Source: a virus. Taken from it: 24,297 bases of DNA. This document shows, piece after piece, positions 13,433-21,838 of this stretch. Under the pieces are notes generated by a model, which saw only the letters and a list, made by a program, of their open reading frames with translations, had not been told where the DNA came from and ran no database searches. Made by a program: the position numbers and the translations under genes. The stretch is from positions 1 through 24,297 of the IMG/VR virus record IMGVR_UViG_3300036760_000095. One strand, written 5' to 3'. Every line of letters begins with the position of its first letter. The first letter of the stretch is position 1.

Positions 13433-13489
13433 TATAAATAATTGAGCAGAGGGTCTCTTAAATCCTCATTGAGCCACAGCTCTTAATCT

Positions 13490-14128
13490 ATGGAAAATAA
13501 TGATGAGAACCTTAACTCTTTAAAAAAGGAAGTAGAAACACTAGATGAAGAACTAAAAACTTTAGATAGTGAAAATGATAAGGAGAAAATCTCCGAAATC
13601 ACCGAGAAAGTCAACTCTTTAAATGACGAAATCAAGACTCTTGAATCTAGCGATGAAGATGATGTGGAAATTCTCAAAGAGAGAAATTCTAAACTCTACG
13701 CCCGAGCTAAAAAAGCTGAAGGATTTACTTTAGAGGATAACAAATGGGTGAAAAAGCCCAAGCCCGAAGTAAAACCCAAAGTAATTGATAAAGTCGTTAC
13801 AGATGAGTCAGTCATCAACAAAGTTTTAGACAAAAGGGAATTGGAATCTCTTGACTTAAGCGACGGGCTTAAAAGAGAGGTTGAAACTTACGCAAAGGTG
13901 CAAGGTATAAGCGTCAAAAAGGCTTTGTCTTCCGATTACATCTCTTTCCTTAAAGAAAAAGAAGAAAAGAAACAGAAAATTGATGATGCTTCACTTGGCT
14001 CCAAGCGTCGAGCAAACACCAAGAAAGATTACAGTGAAATGACAGCATCTGATTTTGATTTAAAAACTCCTGATGGAAAGGCGGAATTCGCCAAGTACGA
14101 GGATTATCTTAGAAAAGAATTAGGTTAA
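13490..14128 (+). CDS. capsid scaffolding protein
   Basis: 212 residues, highly charged. Residues 1-60 form a predicted coiled coil (heptad-like KKEVETLDEELKTL). The C-terminal part is basic with KRRANTKKDY and a short end domain (about 175-212). The position right before the major capsid gene, length and composition fit scaffolding proteins, which bind coat subunits inside the prohead and leave before packaging. No protease is seen nearby. Confidence 0.75.
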   Translation: MENNDENLNSLKKEVETLDEELKTLDSENDKEKISEITEKVNSLNDEIKTLESSDEDDVEILKERNSKLYARAKKAEGFTLEDNKWVKKPKPEVKPKVIDKVVTDESVINKVLDKRELESLDLSDGLKREVETYAKVQGISVKKALSSDYISFLKEKEEKKQKIDDASLGSKRRANTKKDYSEMTASDFDLKTPDGKAEFAKYEDYLRKELG

Positions 14129-14136
14129 CGAACTTT

Positions 14137-14178
14137 GTCTTCCTGTATCTTTCCCTTATAAGATATTTACAGGAAGAC
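14137..14178 (+). other. strong hairpin in the capsid gene leader
   Basis: GTCTTCCTGTA (14137-14147) and TACAGGAAGAC (14168-14178) are perfect 11-bp partners; an inner AAGAT/ATCTT helix can extend it. It lies 41 bases before the capsid ATG and has no U-run after it, so it is better explained as an mRNA stability or processing element than as a terminator. Confidence 0.55.
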
Positions 14179-14219
14179 TTGGTTGATTAACTTATCGCCA
14201 GAACTTTCTAACATAAAAG

Positions 14220-15500
14220 ATGGCAAATTCAATGACTGCTTGGAATCCTGCTTACTGGACTCCGACAATGCAAGAGACTTTCTTAAAAGAAAGTGTTGCG
14301 CTTGGAATCGCTAATACGGAATTACGAGCAGATTTAAAAGACGGTGATACGCTTCATAAGCCTTATGGTTCATATCCTCGTGTTCAGACTTACACAAAAG
14401 GCACTGATATTACGGTCAAAGATATTTCAGCAACAGACGAAACCCTAACAGTAGCGACTGCAAAGGTGGCGTCTTTTTATTTGGATGACATTGATGCTAT
14501 CCAGAATAAATACAACACCATTAAAGAGTTTGCTTCCCTTGCTCAAAGGCAATTAAACAACACTCTTGATCAGGCTGTATTTGCTGAATACTCTAATGCA
14601 GGCACTACTCTTAGTGGTTTAAGTATTGGAGAAGCGGCAGGCGGTATTGTAATGTCAGCGGCTAACACTGCTAACATCTTTACGGCGGCTGGCAGAACGC
14701 TTAACCAAAAGAAAAGGTTGGGTAGTGGAGTAGGAGAGCGTTTTGCTCTTATCGGCCCAAGAATGCTTGAAACTATCCAAAATTATGTGGGTGGCAGAGA
14801 GACAGTCTTTGGCGAGGTAGTTTCTGATAATGGAAAAGTTGCTAATCGTTTCGGCTTTGGCTTGAGACTTTCTAACAACTTGCCTTACTCAGCGACCCTT
14901 ACTCAGTCAACCATTGCGACAGCGGGAGATACTTTCACTATAAACGGTGTTACTTTCACGGCGGCGGCAAATGGCGCGGCTTCAGCGGCTGGTAGTTGGT
15001 CTATTGATGTATCGGCTGCGAACTCTATTACTAATTTGGTGGCTTTGATTAACGGAACAGGAACGCCGGGTGTTACAACCTACGCTGACTTGTCTGCTGA
15101 AAATCGCCAGCTGATTGAGGAATCGGGTATCGTAGCGGTAGCGACAGCAACGACTCTAACTCTAACGGGTTATGGGGACATCGTGGTTACAGAATCCCTT
15201 ACTCCAGCTTCAAGTGTATGGTCTTTGCAGACACAGTATTCTCTTATGGGACAAGTTGGGGCTATCGATTTGGTGGCTCAGCAAGCTCCGACTGTGGTCT
15301 TCCGAGACGCGCAGTTGAGACTAGGCAAGTATGTCCATCCTTGGATTAACAAAATGACAGTCCAAGTAAAATCTTTTCTAATTGGCTTGGAAGCCCAGAA
15401 GTGGGTGACAAGGGCGAAGGATGTAATTACATCCACGCTGAACGACTTAACGAAAGGACTCCAACTATTGGAGATGCGAAAGTCTGGTCTCTACGCATAA
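14220..15500 (+). CDS. major capsid protein, HK97 fold with inserted domain
   Basis: 426 residues. The opening (WNPAYWTPTMQETFLKES) and VKDISATDETLTV, ASFYLDDIDAIQ and LAQRQLNNTLDQ match coat proteins of short-tailed phages. Residues about 235-330 form a Thr/Ala/Gly-rich insert (AGDTFTINGVTFTAAANG, then TTYADLSAENRQ), likely an accessory surface domain as in P22-type coats. The end (LGKYVHPWINKMTVQVKSF) closes the HK97 fold. It follows scaffold and is the highest-expression gene expected here. Confidence 0.9.
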   Translation: MANSMTAWNPAYWTPTMQETFLKESVALGIANTELRADLKDGDTLHKPYGSYPRVQTYTKGTDITVKDISATDETLTVATAKVASFYLDDIDAIQNKYNTIKEFASLAQRQLNNTLDQAVFAEYSNAGTTLSGLSIGEAAGGIVMSAANTANIFTAAGRTLNQKKRLGSGVGERFALIGPRMLETIQNYVGGRETVFGEVVSDNGKVANRFGFGLRLSNNLPYSATLTQSTIATAGDTFTINGVTFTAAANGAASAAGSWSIDVSAANSITNLVALINGTGTPGVTTYADLSAENRQLIEESGIVAVATATTLTLTGYGDIVVTESLTPASSVWSLQTQYSLMGQVGAIDLVAQQAPTVVFRDAQLRLGKYVHPWINKMTVQVKSFLIGLEAQKWVTRAKDVITSTLNDLTKGLQLLEMRKSGLYA

Positions 15501-15507
15501 CAAAAAA

Positions 15508-15543
15508 AGGTAGAGAGAGTTCTCCGAAGAGGGAACTCCACCT
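15508..15543 (+). other. hairpin after the capsid gene
   Basis: AGGT (15508-15511) pairs with ACCT (15540-15543) and GAGTTC (15517-15522) with GAACTC (15533-15538), with an internal loop. No U-run follows, so termination is uncertain. It may protect the 3' end of the capsid mRNA. Confidence 0.45.
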
Positions 15544-15552
15544 GAAAGCTCT

Positions 15553-15581
15553 TTAACAACTACTGCAATAAATGATAAAAT
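15553..15581 (+). promoter_or_regulatory. promoter of HNH gene after capsid
   Basis: TTAACA (15553-15558), 17-nt spacer and TGA-TAAAAT (15573-15581, extended -10). The ATG at 15588 is six bases after the -10, so the message would be leaderless. This supports independent expression of the inserted endonuclease. Confidence 0.6.
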
Positions 15582-15587
15582 ATAGGT

Positions 15588-15998
15588 ATGCCTAAAGGTA
15601 TACATAACAACCATAAACCTAATTCTGGATGTTTCAAAAAAGGACACATTCTTGCTTGGAAAGGTAAAACAAGACCAGAGATAAGTGGAAAAAATCACTG
15701 GAATTGGCAAGGGGGTCTTGAAACTAATAAAGCACATAGAGTTGTAATGCAACAAAATCGTGAAGCCCAGAAAAGAATAAATGGAGGTTATCATACACTT
15801 AGTGAATGGGAATTACTAAAAGCTCAATACAACTGGATTTGCTTAATGTGTAAAAAACAAGAACCAGAAATTAAGTTAAGTGAAGACCATATCATACCTA
15901 TAACCAAAGGAGGTTCTAATAACATAGAAAATATTCAACCACTTTGCATAAATTGTAATAGTTCGAAAAAGACTAAGATAATAAACTTCAGGGAGTAA
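15588..15998 (+). CDS. HNH homing-type endonuclease (clade B)
   Basis: 136 residues. It starts [20 protein letters not shown], like the N-terminus at 21839, then NWQGG, [15 protein letters not shown] and the HNH module ([40 protein letters not shown] with the usual His, Asn and Cys pairs). The HNH half is nearly the same as at 8660. It lies between the capsid gene and the fibre gene, with its own promoter. Confidence 0.85.
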   Translation: [136 protein letters not shown]

Positions 15999-16170
15999 CA
16001 AGAACGGTTATTCGGAAAAAAGACATTCTTCAGGATGAAGGATAGCTTGGTTGCTGTCCAATTTGACGTTTCGTCTTGGGTGTGATGTAACTTTATCAGT
16101 TTAACAACAGGTAAGTATTAAAAATTAATTAATCTCCCCTCTTTTTCGACAGAGGGGACACATAACAAAA
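15999..16170. other. structured leader of the fibre gene
   Basis: 172 bases without a gene. It contains hairpins GGATAGC/GCTGTCC (16040-16046 with 16053-16059, one G-U), GACG/CGTC (16065-16068 with 16072-16075) and TCCCCTCT/AGAGGGGA (16135-16142 with 16151-16158). The last ends 12 bases before the ATG. A weak TTAACA-N17-ATTAAT (16101-16129) may be a promoter. Confidence 0.45.
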
Positions 16171-19100
16171 ATGGCAAAAATATTTAATCGTGGACTTCTC
16201 ATTTCGGGTGAGAAAAAGAAAGTAGGAACACCAATCATCACCATAGTAACTTTAGACGGTGATAACAAAGTTACTAGGGGTTATGGTGCTTCAATTCCTA
16301 CAGATGGTGATGCGGGATACGCAGTTGGTTGTATATTTGCGGTTACTACAGGTGTAGTAGGTTCAACTTTATACATCAATGAGGGTTCAACAAGTTCTTG
16401 TGATTTCAACGCAGTAACTTCAGGAGCGGCAGGCGGTGTTTCAACTTGGAATCAACTATATGCCAATGCTAAAACAATGGCGATTACAGGTACGACTGTA
16501 ACCTTTAACGGACAGCACGCTACCAATAATGTATTCACTCTTACAAGCACAGGAGCGGGTTCAGGCAATGTTCTTCAAATTACTAATGTCGGCACAGGAC
16601 TAGATGTAAATGGCACTTCTGGTCTATGGTCATTTAGTAAATTAGGAGCAATGACAGGACTTTCAGTTGTGCTTGCGGGTACAGCGGCGACAACTTCGTT
16701 CACAATGACACTTGGTAATGCTGTTATTTCAGCAGGTGGTCTTGGTATCACAAAAGCGACTGATACGAATACCTTGACTGTTACAAACAATGCTTCAGTG
16801 GCGACAACGCAAGTAGCTTTCGCTGGTTCAGCCGCTTATACTGGAAATACGACAGCTTCATACTTCACGATTACTCCTTCAGGATTAACTTCAGGAACGG
16901 CAGTGTATCTTCCTTTAGCCGCTCTTACGACTGGAAAAGGACTTCACATTGTAGCCAATGCTTATAGTGATGGTTTGGTAGTAAATATAACTTCAAGTTC
17001 AGTTGCTTCCACCTCAACAGGGCGTTTGTTTAATCTTGCGCACACAGCAACGGCAAATGTCAACCACATCATCGCAGAAATGGCGACTGCGGCTCAAGAC
17101 GAAACAGTACTCTTGAAACTTACCGCTTCGGATATTCTAGCCGCTGGAGCAATACTCCGAGTTGGAGGTGTCGCAATGACAACAGGTACGGCAGTAGATA
17201 TTACCGACTTGGCGGTTCTTACGACAGGTATTGGGGTAGGTTTAGTTTCTTCCGCTACTGCTATCACGGGGGCTGGCAGACTTTTGTTTGTAAATCACAC
17301 AGGCACGACATCTTCCACCGGTACGCTTGTAGAATTCAAAACAGCGGCGGCAGATGCAGCTAACGCCACGACACTTCTAGCTTTGACAATGGCAGCTGCT
17401 ATCGTTGGAGTTGGACTAAATGTTACCAGTACGACAGCAATGACTACAGGTAGCTTGATTAGAGCTTCCAATAGTTCGGCTGGAGCTTACGCCACAAATG
17501 GAGCTATTTCATTCACTTCTACGGGAAACTTTACAAGTACAAGTGCTGTAAATGGTGGCTTTGTTGAGGTAAAAGCAAATACCACTACAGCAGGAACAGT
17601 GGTAAATGTTATTGGTACTTCCCTAACGACTGGTATCGCGCTTCAACTTTCGAATGGAACTTCAGCAATGACGACAGGTTCTCTTTTGAGAGTTACGGCA
17701 AGTGGCACTGGAACAGTAGCAACAAACGGTATTGTTTCAATTACTCACGGAGGCATCTTTGTTTCAACTTCTAATGCTGGTGTTCTTGATGTAAGAGCTT
17801 CAGCTATGGTGGGTACGGCTTCTAACGGCACACTGGTCAACTTTATGACTACGGCTGCCGCCCAAGTTGATACTACTGTTCTTAATATAGAAAATTCAGG
17901 ATTTACAACTGGTTACACGGGTTCAATGTTGAGGATAAAGTCCCCAACAACGACAGGCGCGGGGATTCTTGTATCAGTTATCGCTGACGGTATTACCTCA
18001 GGCGGTACAGCGCAGAAAATATCTACAACTGCTCTAACGACAGGTGTTGGACTTTCTATCACCGCTTCAGGTGGAACTGCCGCTATTACAACTGGCTCAC
18101 TCCTACGAGTGGCTACCGATGGCACAGGGGCTATTGCTACAAATGGTGTAGTTAGTTTCACTCATACTGGTATCTACACTTCCAATTCATCTGTAGATGG
18201 CGGCTTTGTTGAAATAAAAGCTGCTAGTACGACAGCAGGTGTTCTCTTAAATGTAGTTGCCGCAGGACTTATTACAGGTCAAGCGGTATCTATCTCTAAC
18301 GGAACAGCCGCTACAACTACTGGTTCACTCTTGGTAGTTGCCGCAGGTGGAACTGGCGCGGTAGCAACAAACGGTATTGTTAGCTTCACACACACGGGAG
18401 TTTATACTTCTACTTCAGCAGTAAATGGTGGTTTCGTAGAAATAAAAGCCGCTAATACAATTGCTGGAACTATCGTTAATATCGTAGGAGCAGGTCTTAC
18501 TACGGGTATTGCTCTTGAAGTTTCTAACGGCACTGCCGCAACGACAACTGGCTCTCTAATTAGAGGAGCCGCAGGAGGAACAGGAGCGGTGGCAACGAAT
18601 GGTATTTACTCTTTCTTCCACACTGGGGTTTACACTTCTACTGCCGCAAGTCTTGGTATGTTCCACATTTCCGCTTCGGCAACGACAGCAGGAACGGTGG
18701 CTAGTATCTCGGGAGCTGCGGTAATCGGTGGCACAATTCTTTCTCTTAACGCCACAGCCGCTACGCTTACAACAGGTAGATACTTGTCTGTAAATGACTT
18801 GACTGCGGAAGTATTCGGTATTGGAGCAAATGGACACTTGCATTCAACTGTGGGTGCTGTTGCTCCAACTATTGTGGTAACTACTCAAAATGGTATTACA
18901 GCCGCCGCTATTACAGCAGGAGGTAGTGATACTTGTGGAGTTATTACTACGACTGGAACGAACAACAATGGAGGTTCAACTGTTTTGACAGTTACCTTCA
19001 ACAAGACTTACACGACTGCTCCAAAAGCAGTGTTTGTAACAGGTGCTAACCAAGCAGGACAAAAAGCTTCGTCAACTGCGGGCGCAACATTATATGGTGG

Positions 19101-19203
19101 CGCTTATGTTAGTAGTACAACCGCTACGACATTTGTACTTACTATTCCTGCTGACTCTGCGGCTAGCGCGACTCCTTCATTCTACTACTTCGTGATTGCC
19201 TAA
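16171..19203 (+). CDS. large repeat-containing virion fibre or head-fibre protein
   Basis: 1010 residues, Thr/Ala/Gly/Ser-rich and without cysteine clusters. Residues 1-85 form an attachment-like domain (FNRGLLISGEKKKVG, GYAVGCIF, LYINEGSTSSCDF) of a kind found beside capsid genes. Residues about 90-865 consist of beta-rich repeats with TTGS-type turns, probably a beta-solenoid. Residues about 905-1010 (VLTVTFNKTYTTAPKAVFVT, then FVLTIPADSA, FYYFVIA) look like a C-terminal jelly-roll tip. It could be a capsid or tail fibre binding host surface sugars. Codons are GC-richer than in the HNH genes. Confidence 0.7.
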   Translation: MAKIFNRGLLISGEKKKVGTPIITIVTLDGDNKVTRGYGASIPTDGDAGYAVGCIFAVTTGVVGSTLYINEGSTSSCDFNAVTSGAAGGVSTWNQLYANAKTMAITGTTVTFNGQHATNNVFTLTSTGAGSGNVLQITNVGTGLDVNGTSGLWSFSKLGAMTGLSVVLAGTAATTSFTMTLGNAVISAGGLGITKATDTNTLTVTNNASVATTQVAFAGSAAYTGNTTASYFTITPSGLTSGTAVYLPLAALTTGKGLHIVANAYSDGLVVNITSSSVASTSTGRLFNLAHTATANVNHIIAEMATAAQDETVLLKLTASDILAAGAILRVGGVAMTTGTAVDITDLAVLTTGIGVGLVSSATAITGAGRLLFVNHTGTTSSTGTLVEFKTAAADAANATTLLALTMAAAIVGVGLNVTSTTAMTTGSLIRASNSSAGAYATNGAISFTSTGNFTSTSAVNGGFVEVKANTTTAGTVVNVIGTSLTTGIALQLSNGTSAMTTGSLLRVTASGTGTVATNGIVSITHGGIFVSTSNAGVLDVRASAMVGTASNGTLVNFMTTAAAQVDTTVLNIENSGFTTGYTGSMLRIKSPTTTGAGILVSVIADGITSGGTAQKISTTALTTGVGLSITASGGTAAITTGSLLRVATDGTGAIATNGVVSFTHTGIYTSNSSVDGGFVEIKAASTTAGVLLNVVAAGLITGQAVSISNGTAATTTGSLLVVAAGGTGAVATNGIVSFTHTGVYTSTSAVNGGFVEIKAANTIAGTIVNIVGAGLTTGIALEVSNGTAATTTGSLIRGAAGGTGAVATNGIYSFFHTGVYTSTAASLGMFHISASATTAGTVASISGAAVIGGTILSLNATAATLTTGRYLSVNDLTAEVFGIGANGHLHSTVGAVAPTIVVTTQNGITAAAITAGGSDTCGVITTTGTNNNGGSTVLTVTFNKTYTTAPKAVFVTGANQAGQKASSTAGATLYGGAYVSSTTATTFVLTIPADSAASATPSFYYFVIA
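17440..18765 (+). repeat. 228-bp (76-residue) tandem repeats in the fibre gene
   Basis: Units start with (A/T)TTGSLL/I and contain GTGAxATNG, then HTGVYTSTSAVNGGFVEIKA and SNGTAA. Unit starts are 17440, 17668, 18085, 18313 and 18541, exactly 228 bp apart except for a degenerate 417-bp stretch (17668-18084); the last unit is 225 bp. The likeness of units 3-5 at DNA level suggests recent duplication. Confidence 0.8.
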
Positions 19204-19225
19204 GATTATTAACTAACTTTCGGTT

Positions 19226-19272
19226 TATCACTTTGCCCCGTCTTGTTTATTCTTTTCGGGGCAAGGATGATA
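19226..19272 (+). other. long GC hairpin before the small decoration-like gene
   Basis: TATCA-CTTTGCCCCG (19226-19240) pairs with CGGGGCAAGG-a-TGATA (19257-19272) around a 16-nt U-rich loop: 15 bp with one G-U and one bulge. No U-run follows. It stands 15 bases before the TTG start at 19288 and may end or protect the fibre mRNA or shield the next start. Confidence 0.55.
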
Positions 19273-19287
19273 GACTGAACAAATAAA

Positions 19288-19563
19288 TTGAACAACACAT
19301 ACACATACATCTCAACAGCCGCAACAACTATTGTTAGAAGTGTCAAGGGCAGACTTCATACACTCATAGTGCAAGGTGGAACGGCAGGCACAATTATCGG
19401 ATATGATTCGGCTTCCGCCGCTTCGGGGAACATTGTCTTTTCTTTTGACTCCACAAATGCAATAGCGACTTATGTCTTTGACTGCGATTTGGCTAATGGA
19501 TTGGTAATCGTAACTTCTCAAGCGACAAAAGTAACAGCAATGACAAGTCCACAGGTATTTTAA
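19288..19563 (+). CDS. small beta-rich virion protein (decoration-like)
   Basis: 91 residues from TTG at 19288; no in-frame ATG precedes the conserved start NNTYTYISTAATT. The sequence is all beta-like (GRLHTLIVQGGTAGTIIGYD, SFDSTNAIATYVFD) and ends SPQVF. Similar short proteins occur among phage virion genes; the role is probably capsid decoration or fibre support. It is preceded by a strong hairpin. Confidence 0.55.
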   Translation: MNNTYTYISTAATTIVRSVKGRLHTLIVQGGTAGTIIGYDSASAASGNIVFSFDSTNAIATYVFDCDLANGLVIVTSQATKVTAMTSPQVF

Positions 19564-19585
19564 AAGTTAATTAAAAATTAAATAA

Positions 19586-20335
19586 ATGACAATAGACCAA
19601 ATCAGAAGTGATATATATTTTTTAACTAACACAAGTATTACATCTTACCCAGATGCAAATCTTATTTTAAATGTAAATAGACGCTTAGATGATGTAGTTT
19701 CTCTTATCCTTGAGAGTTCAGGAAAATGGAAGTGGGATGACGACAACCAAACCGCTCAACCAACCACTGCAATAAATATGGTAGACCAAACTACAGCAGT
19801 TGCTATACCAAGCAGCAGTTACCTCACAATTAACCGCGTAGAAGTCCTTGATGTAAATGGCAACTGGTATAAAATACTTCCTTTTAATGAAAGAGAAATA
19901 CCCTATCAGGGGATGACGGAATTTCTAAAGACACCGGGCAGACCTTTGATGTATGAAAAAGTAGGTGGATTTCTTAACTTATATCCTAAACCTTCTTCCG
20001 CCAATGTAACCCTATCCGCAGGACTTAAAATATACTTTACTCGCAATGCTTCATACTTTTTAGTTTCCGATACAACCAAAGTGCCGGGCTTTGCCGCTCC
20101 TTTTCATAGAATACTCTCTCTCGGGGCGGCACTGGACTATTGCCTAGCCAATACCCTACTTCTTAAAAGTGAATTTCTAACTCCCCTCTTGCAGAAAATG
20201 GAACAGGATTTGCAACTATTCTACGCTTCAAGAGAAAGGGACTCACAATTAAGTCTAAAACTCCGCAGAGAAAATTACGGAGCCGATGACTCAAGTTACA
20301 ACAATTATAATAACGACAAAGTCGCCTTCTGGTAG
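19586..20335 (+). CDS. head-to-tail adaptor/connector protein
   Basis: 249 residues. The helical start (TIDQIRSDIYFLTNTSITSY, NLILNVNRRLDDVVSLIL) and later GAALDYCLANTL, EFLTPLLQKMEQDLQLFYASR fit adaptor proteins of SU10/P22 gp4 type that bind below the portal and extend the DNA channel. The middle is beta-rich (NRVEVLDVNGNWYKILPF). It is followed after two bases by the nozzle-like gene. Confidence 0.65.
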   Translation: MTIDQIRSDIYFLTNTSITSYPDANLILNVNRRLDDVVSLILESSGKWKWDDDNQTAQPTTAINMVDQTTAVAIPSSSYLTINRVEVLDVNGNWYKILPFNEREIPYQGMTEFLKTPGRPLMYEKVGGFLNLYPKPSSANVTLSAGLKIYFTRNASYFLVSDTTKVPGFAAPFHRILSLGAALDYCLANTLLLKSEFLTPLLQKMEQDLQLFYASRERDSQLSLKLRRENYGADDSSYNNYNNDKVAFW

Positions 20336-20337
20336 TT

Positions 20338-21834
20338 ATGCCACCAAAATCACCACAATTAGTCCCGAAAATTCCATTATCTTTTACCAGGCGTAATGCT
20401 TGGTCTTTATCTTTGGGAAAATTTTATGTCGGTTTTGCTCACCTAGCTTTTGCCAATTCTCTAACAGAAGACGGCAGTCCGGGATCAGCTTCGGCTATGA
20501 CCAATATGGACTGTATCACCGACTTGCTGACACAGGGGCCCGGACTAGCCAACTTAACCAATGGAACGCAGGCAGGGGCTGTTACAGAGCTTATAAACCA
20601 CATCCTAGACCAAGCGGTAGCCAATGATGTGGCGTATGGCATAGGCACGACTAAACTATTTCAAATCAGCTCAACGGCGGTAACTAACGCTGGTAACTGG
20701 CCGCACACTATTTCAGGTTGCACCAGAGGCGAAAGTGTAGAACTCTTAAAAGGAAATTTATACTATTTTTACAACACTTCAGGTTCAGCAGGCGACATAG
20801 GCAAATATGATTTAACCGCAGGAACTTTCTCGGACACTTGGGGTTCAAGTTCTCCAACGGGAAAAGCTGCACTACAAAACGCTATTCACCCGTCTGATAA
20901 AAAAGAGGATATTTTACTTTTCGGTAATGGCAGATATGTGGGAGTATATTTTAACGACTCCAATACTCTCACGGTAAATAAATTGGACTTTGGTAATGAT
21001 GCAGTTGTGGCAGATGTGTTATTTAATTCAGGGCAATGGTATTTAGCTGTGAACTCTGGGATTACAGGAACGAATAGAACTGAAGGAAGTATTTTTGTCT
21101 ATGACGGGGGAGCTATAACAAATACTTTAGCTGATGAGGCGGGAGTTGGAATGGCGAGAATTGGATTTCTCTACCGAGTTAATGGCGTAGTCTATATTGC
21201 TTATCAAGATATTTCTTCAACTGGATTTATTATCGGATATATTTCAGGCAAAACTATAAAACCCCTTGCTCACTTCACAGGCACACTCCCGAATTATCAA
21301 AAAAAGACATTATTCAAAAATACAATTTTACTTTTATCTGATAATTTAGCCTATTCAGCAGGTGCGTATGTTCCCGAATTACCCCATCAACTTTCTCAAC
21401 ACGCAAGCAGTAGATACGCTACTACAGGAGCAATAGCCGCGCCTTTTGGGACTCCCTTAATTTCAAGCACAGACGGTGGCAGCAATTTTTCTTTAGATAA
21501 ATTTTCTGGTTATACAACTAACGCTTCGTGGAAAAGTTTAGTTTTTGATTTAGCGAAAGGAACATCAAATTGTTATATTGACTCCATTGTAGTAAAAACC
21601 AATTCACTTGGAGCGGGAGCTTCCTGTTCTCTTACAATAGAGGCAAATCAAAATACATCAACAAGCACAGCACAAGTTATAACTACCACAGGAAAAAGAA
21701 AACATATTTTTAGAAATTTTGGATTAAATAACATTGACGATTTCCGCATAGCGTTAGATTTTTCAGGAGGTAGTTCTCAAAATAATGTATCAATTCGTAG
21801 TATAGTAATTATGGGTCATTATATAGAAAATTAA
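20338..21834 (+). CDS. tail nozzle-like beta-propeller protein
   Basis: 498 residues, mostly beta strands with repeated blades that end in aromatic or glycine turns (NLYYFYNTSGSAG, DILLFGNGRYVGVYF, GQWYLAVNSG, VNGVVYIAYQD). A C-terminal beta sandwich (about 400-498) follows. The position right after the adaptor suggests the hub or nozzle that plugs the short tail, as in P22 gp10/SU10. This is inference from fold pattern and order. Confidence 0.6.
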   Translation: MPPKSPQLVPKIPLSFTRRNAWSLSLGKFYVGFAHLAFANSLTEDGSPGSASAMTNMDCITDLLTQGPGLANLTNGTQAGAVTELINHILDQAVANDVAYGIGTTKLFQISSTAVTNAGNWPHTISGCTRGESVELLKGNLYYFYNTSGSAGDIGKYDLTAGTFSDTWGSSSPTGKAALQNAIHPSDKKEDILLFGNGRYVGVYFNDSNTLTVNKLDFGNDAVVADVLFNSGQWYLAVNSGITGTNRTEGSIFVYDGGAITNTLADEAGVGMARIGFLYRVNGVVYIAYQDISSTGFIIGYISGKTIKPLAHFTGTLPNYQKKTLFKNTILLLSDNLAYSAGAYVPELPHQLSQHASSRYATTGAIAAPFGTPLISSTDGGSNFSLDKFSGYTTNASWKSLVFDLAKGTSNCYIDSIVVKTNSLGAGASCSLTIEANQNTSTSTAQVITTTGKRKHIFRNFGLNNIDDFRIALDFSGGSSQNNVSIRSIVIMGHYIEN

Positions 21835-21838
21835 TTAT

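Noticed and set aside
14137-14178. Rho-independent terminator before the capsid gene
   Set aside because: The stem is strong but no run of T follows, and termination here would cut the capsid off from its upstream late promoter.
17913-18161. Minus-strand open frames inside the fibre gene
   Set aside because: They arise from the repetitive GC-richer coding strand and mirror the fibre codons; no independent support.
16171-19203. Diversity-generating retroelement variable region in the fibre gene
   Set aside because: No reverse transcriptase or template repeat is seen in the window; the repeats are regular tandem units, not one variable copy.
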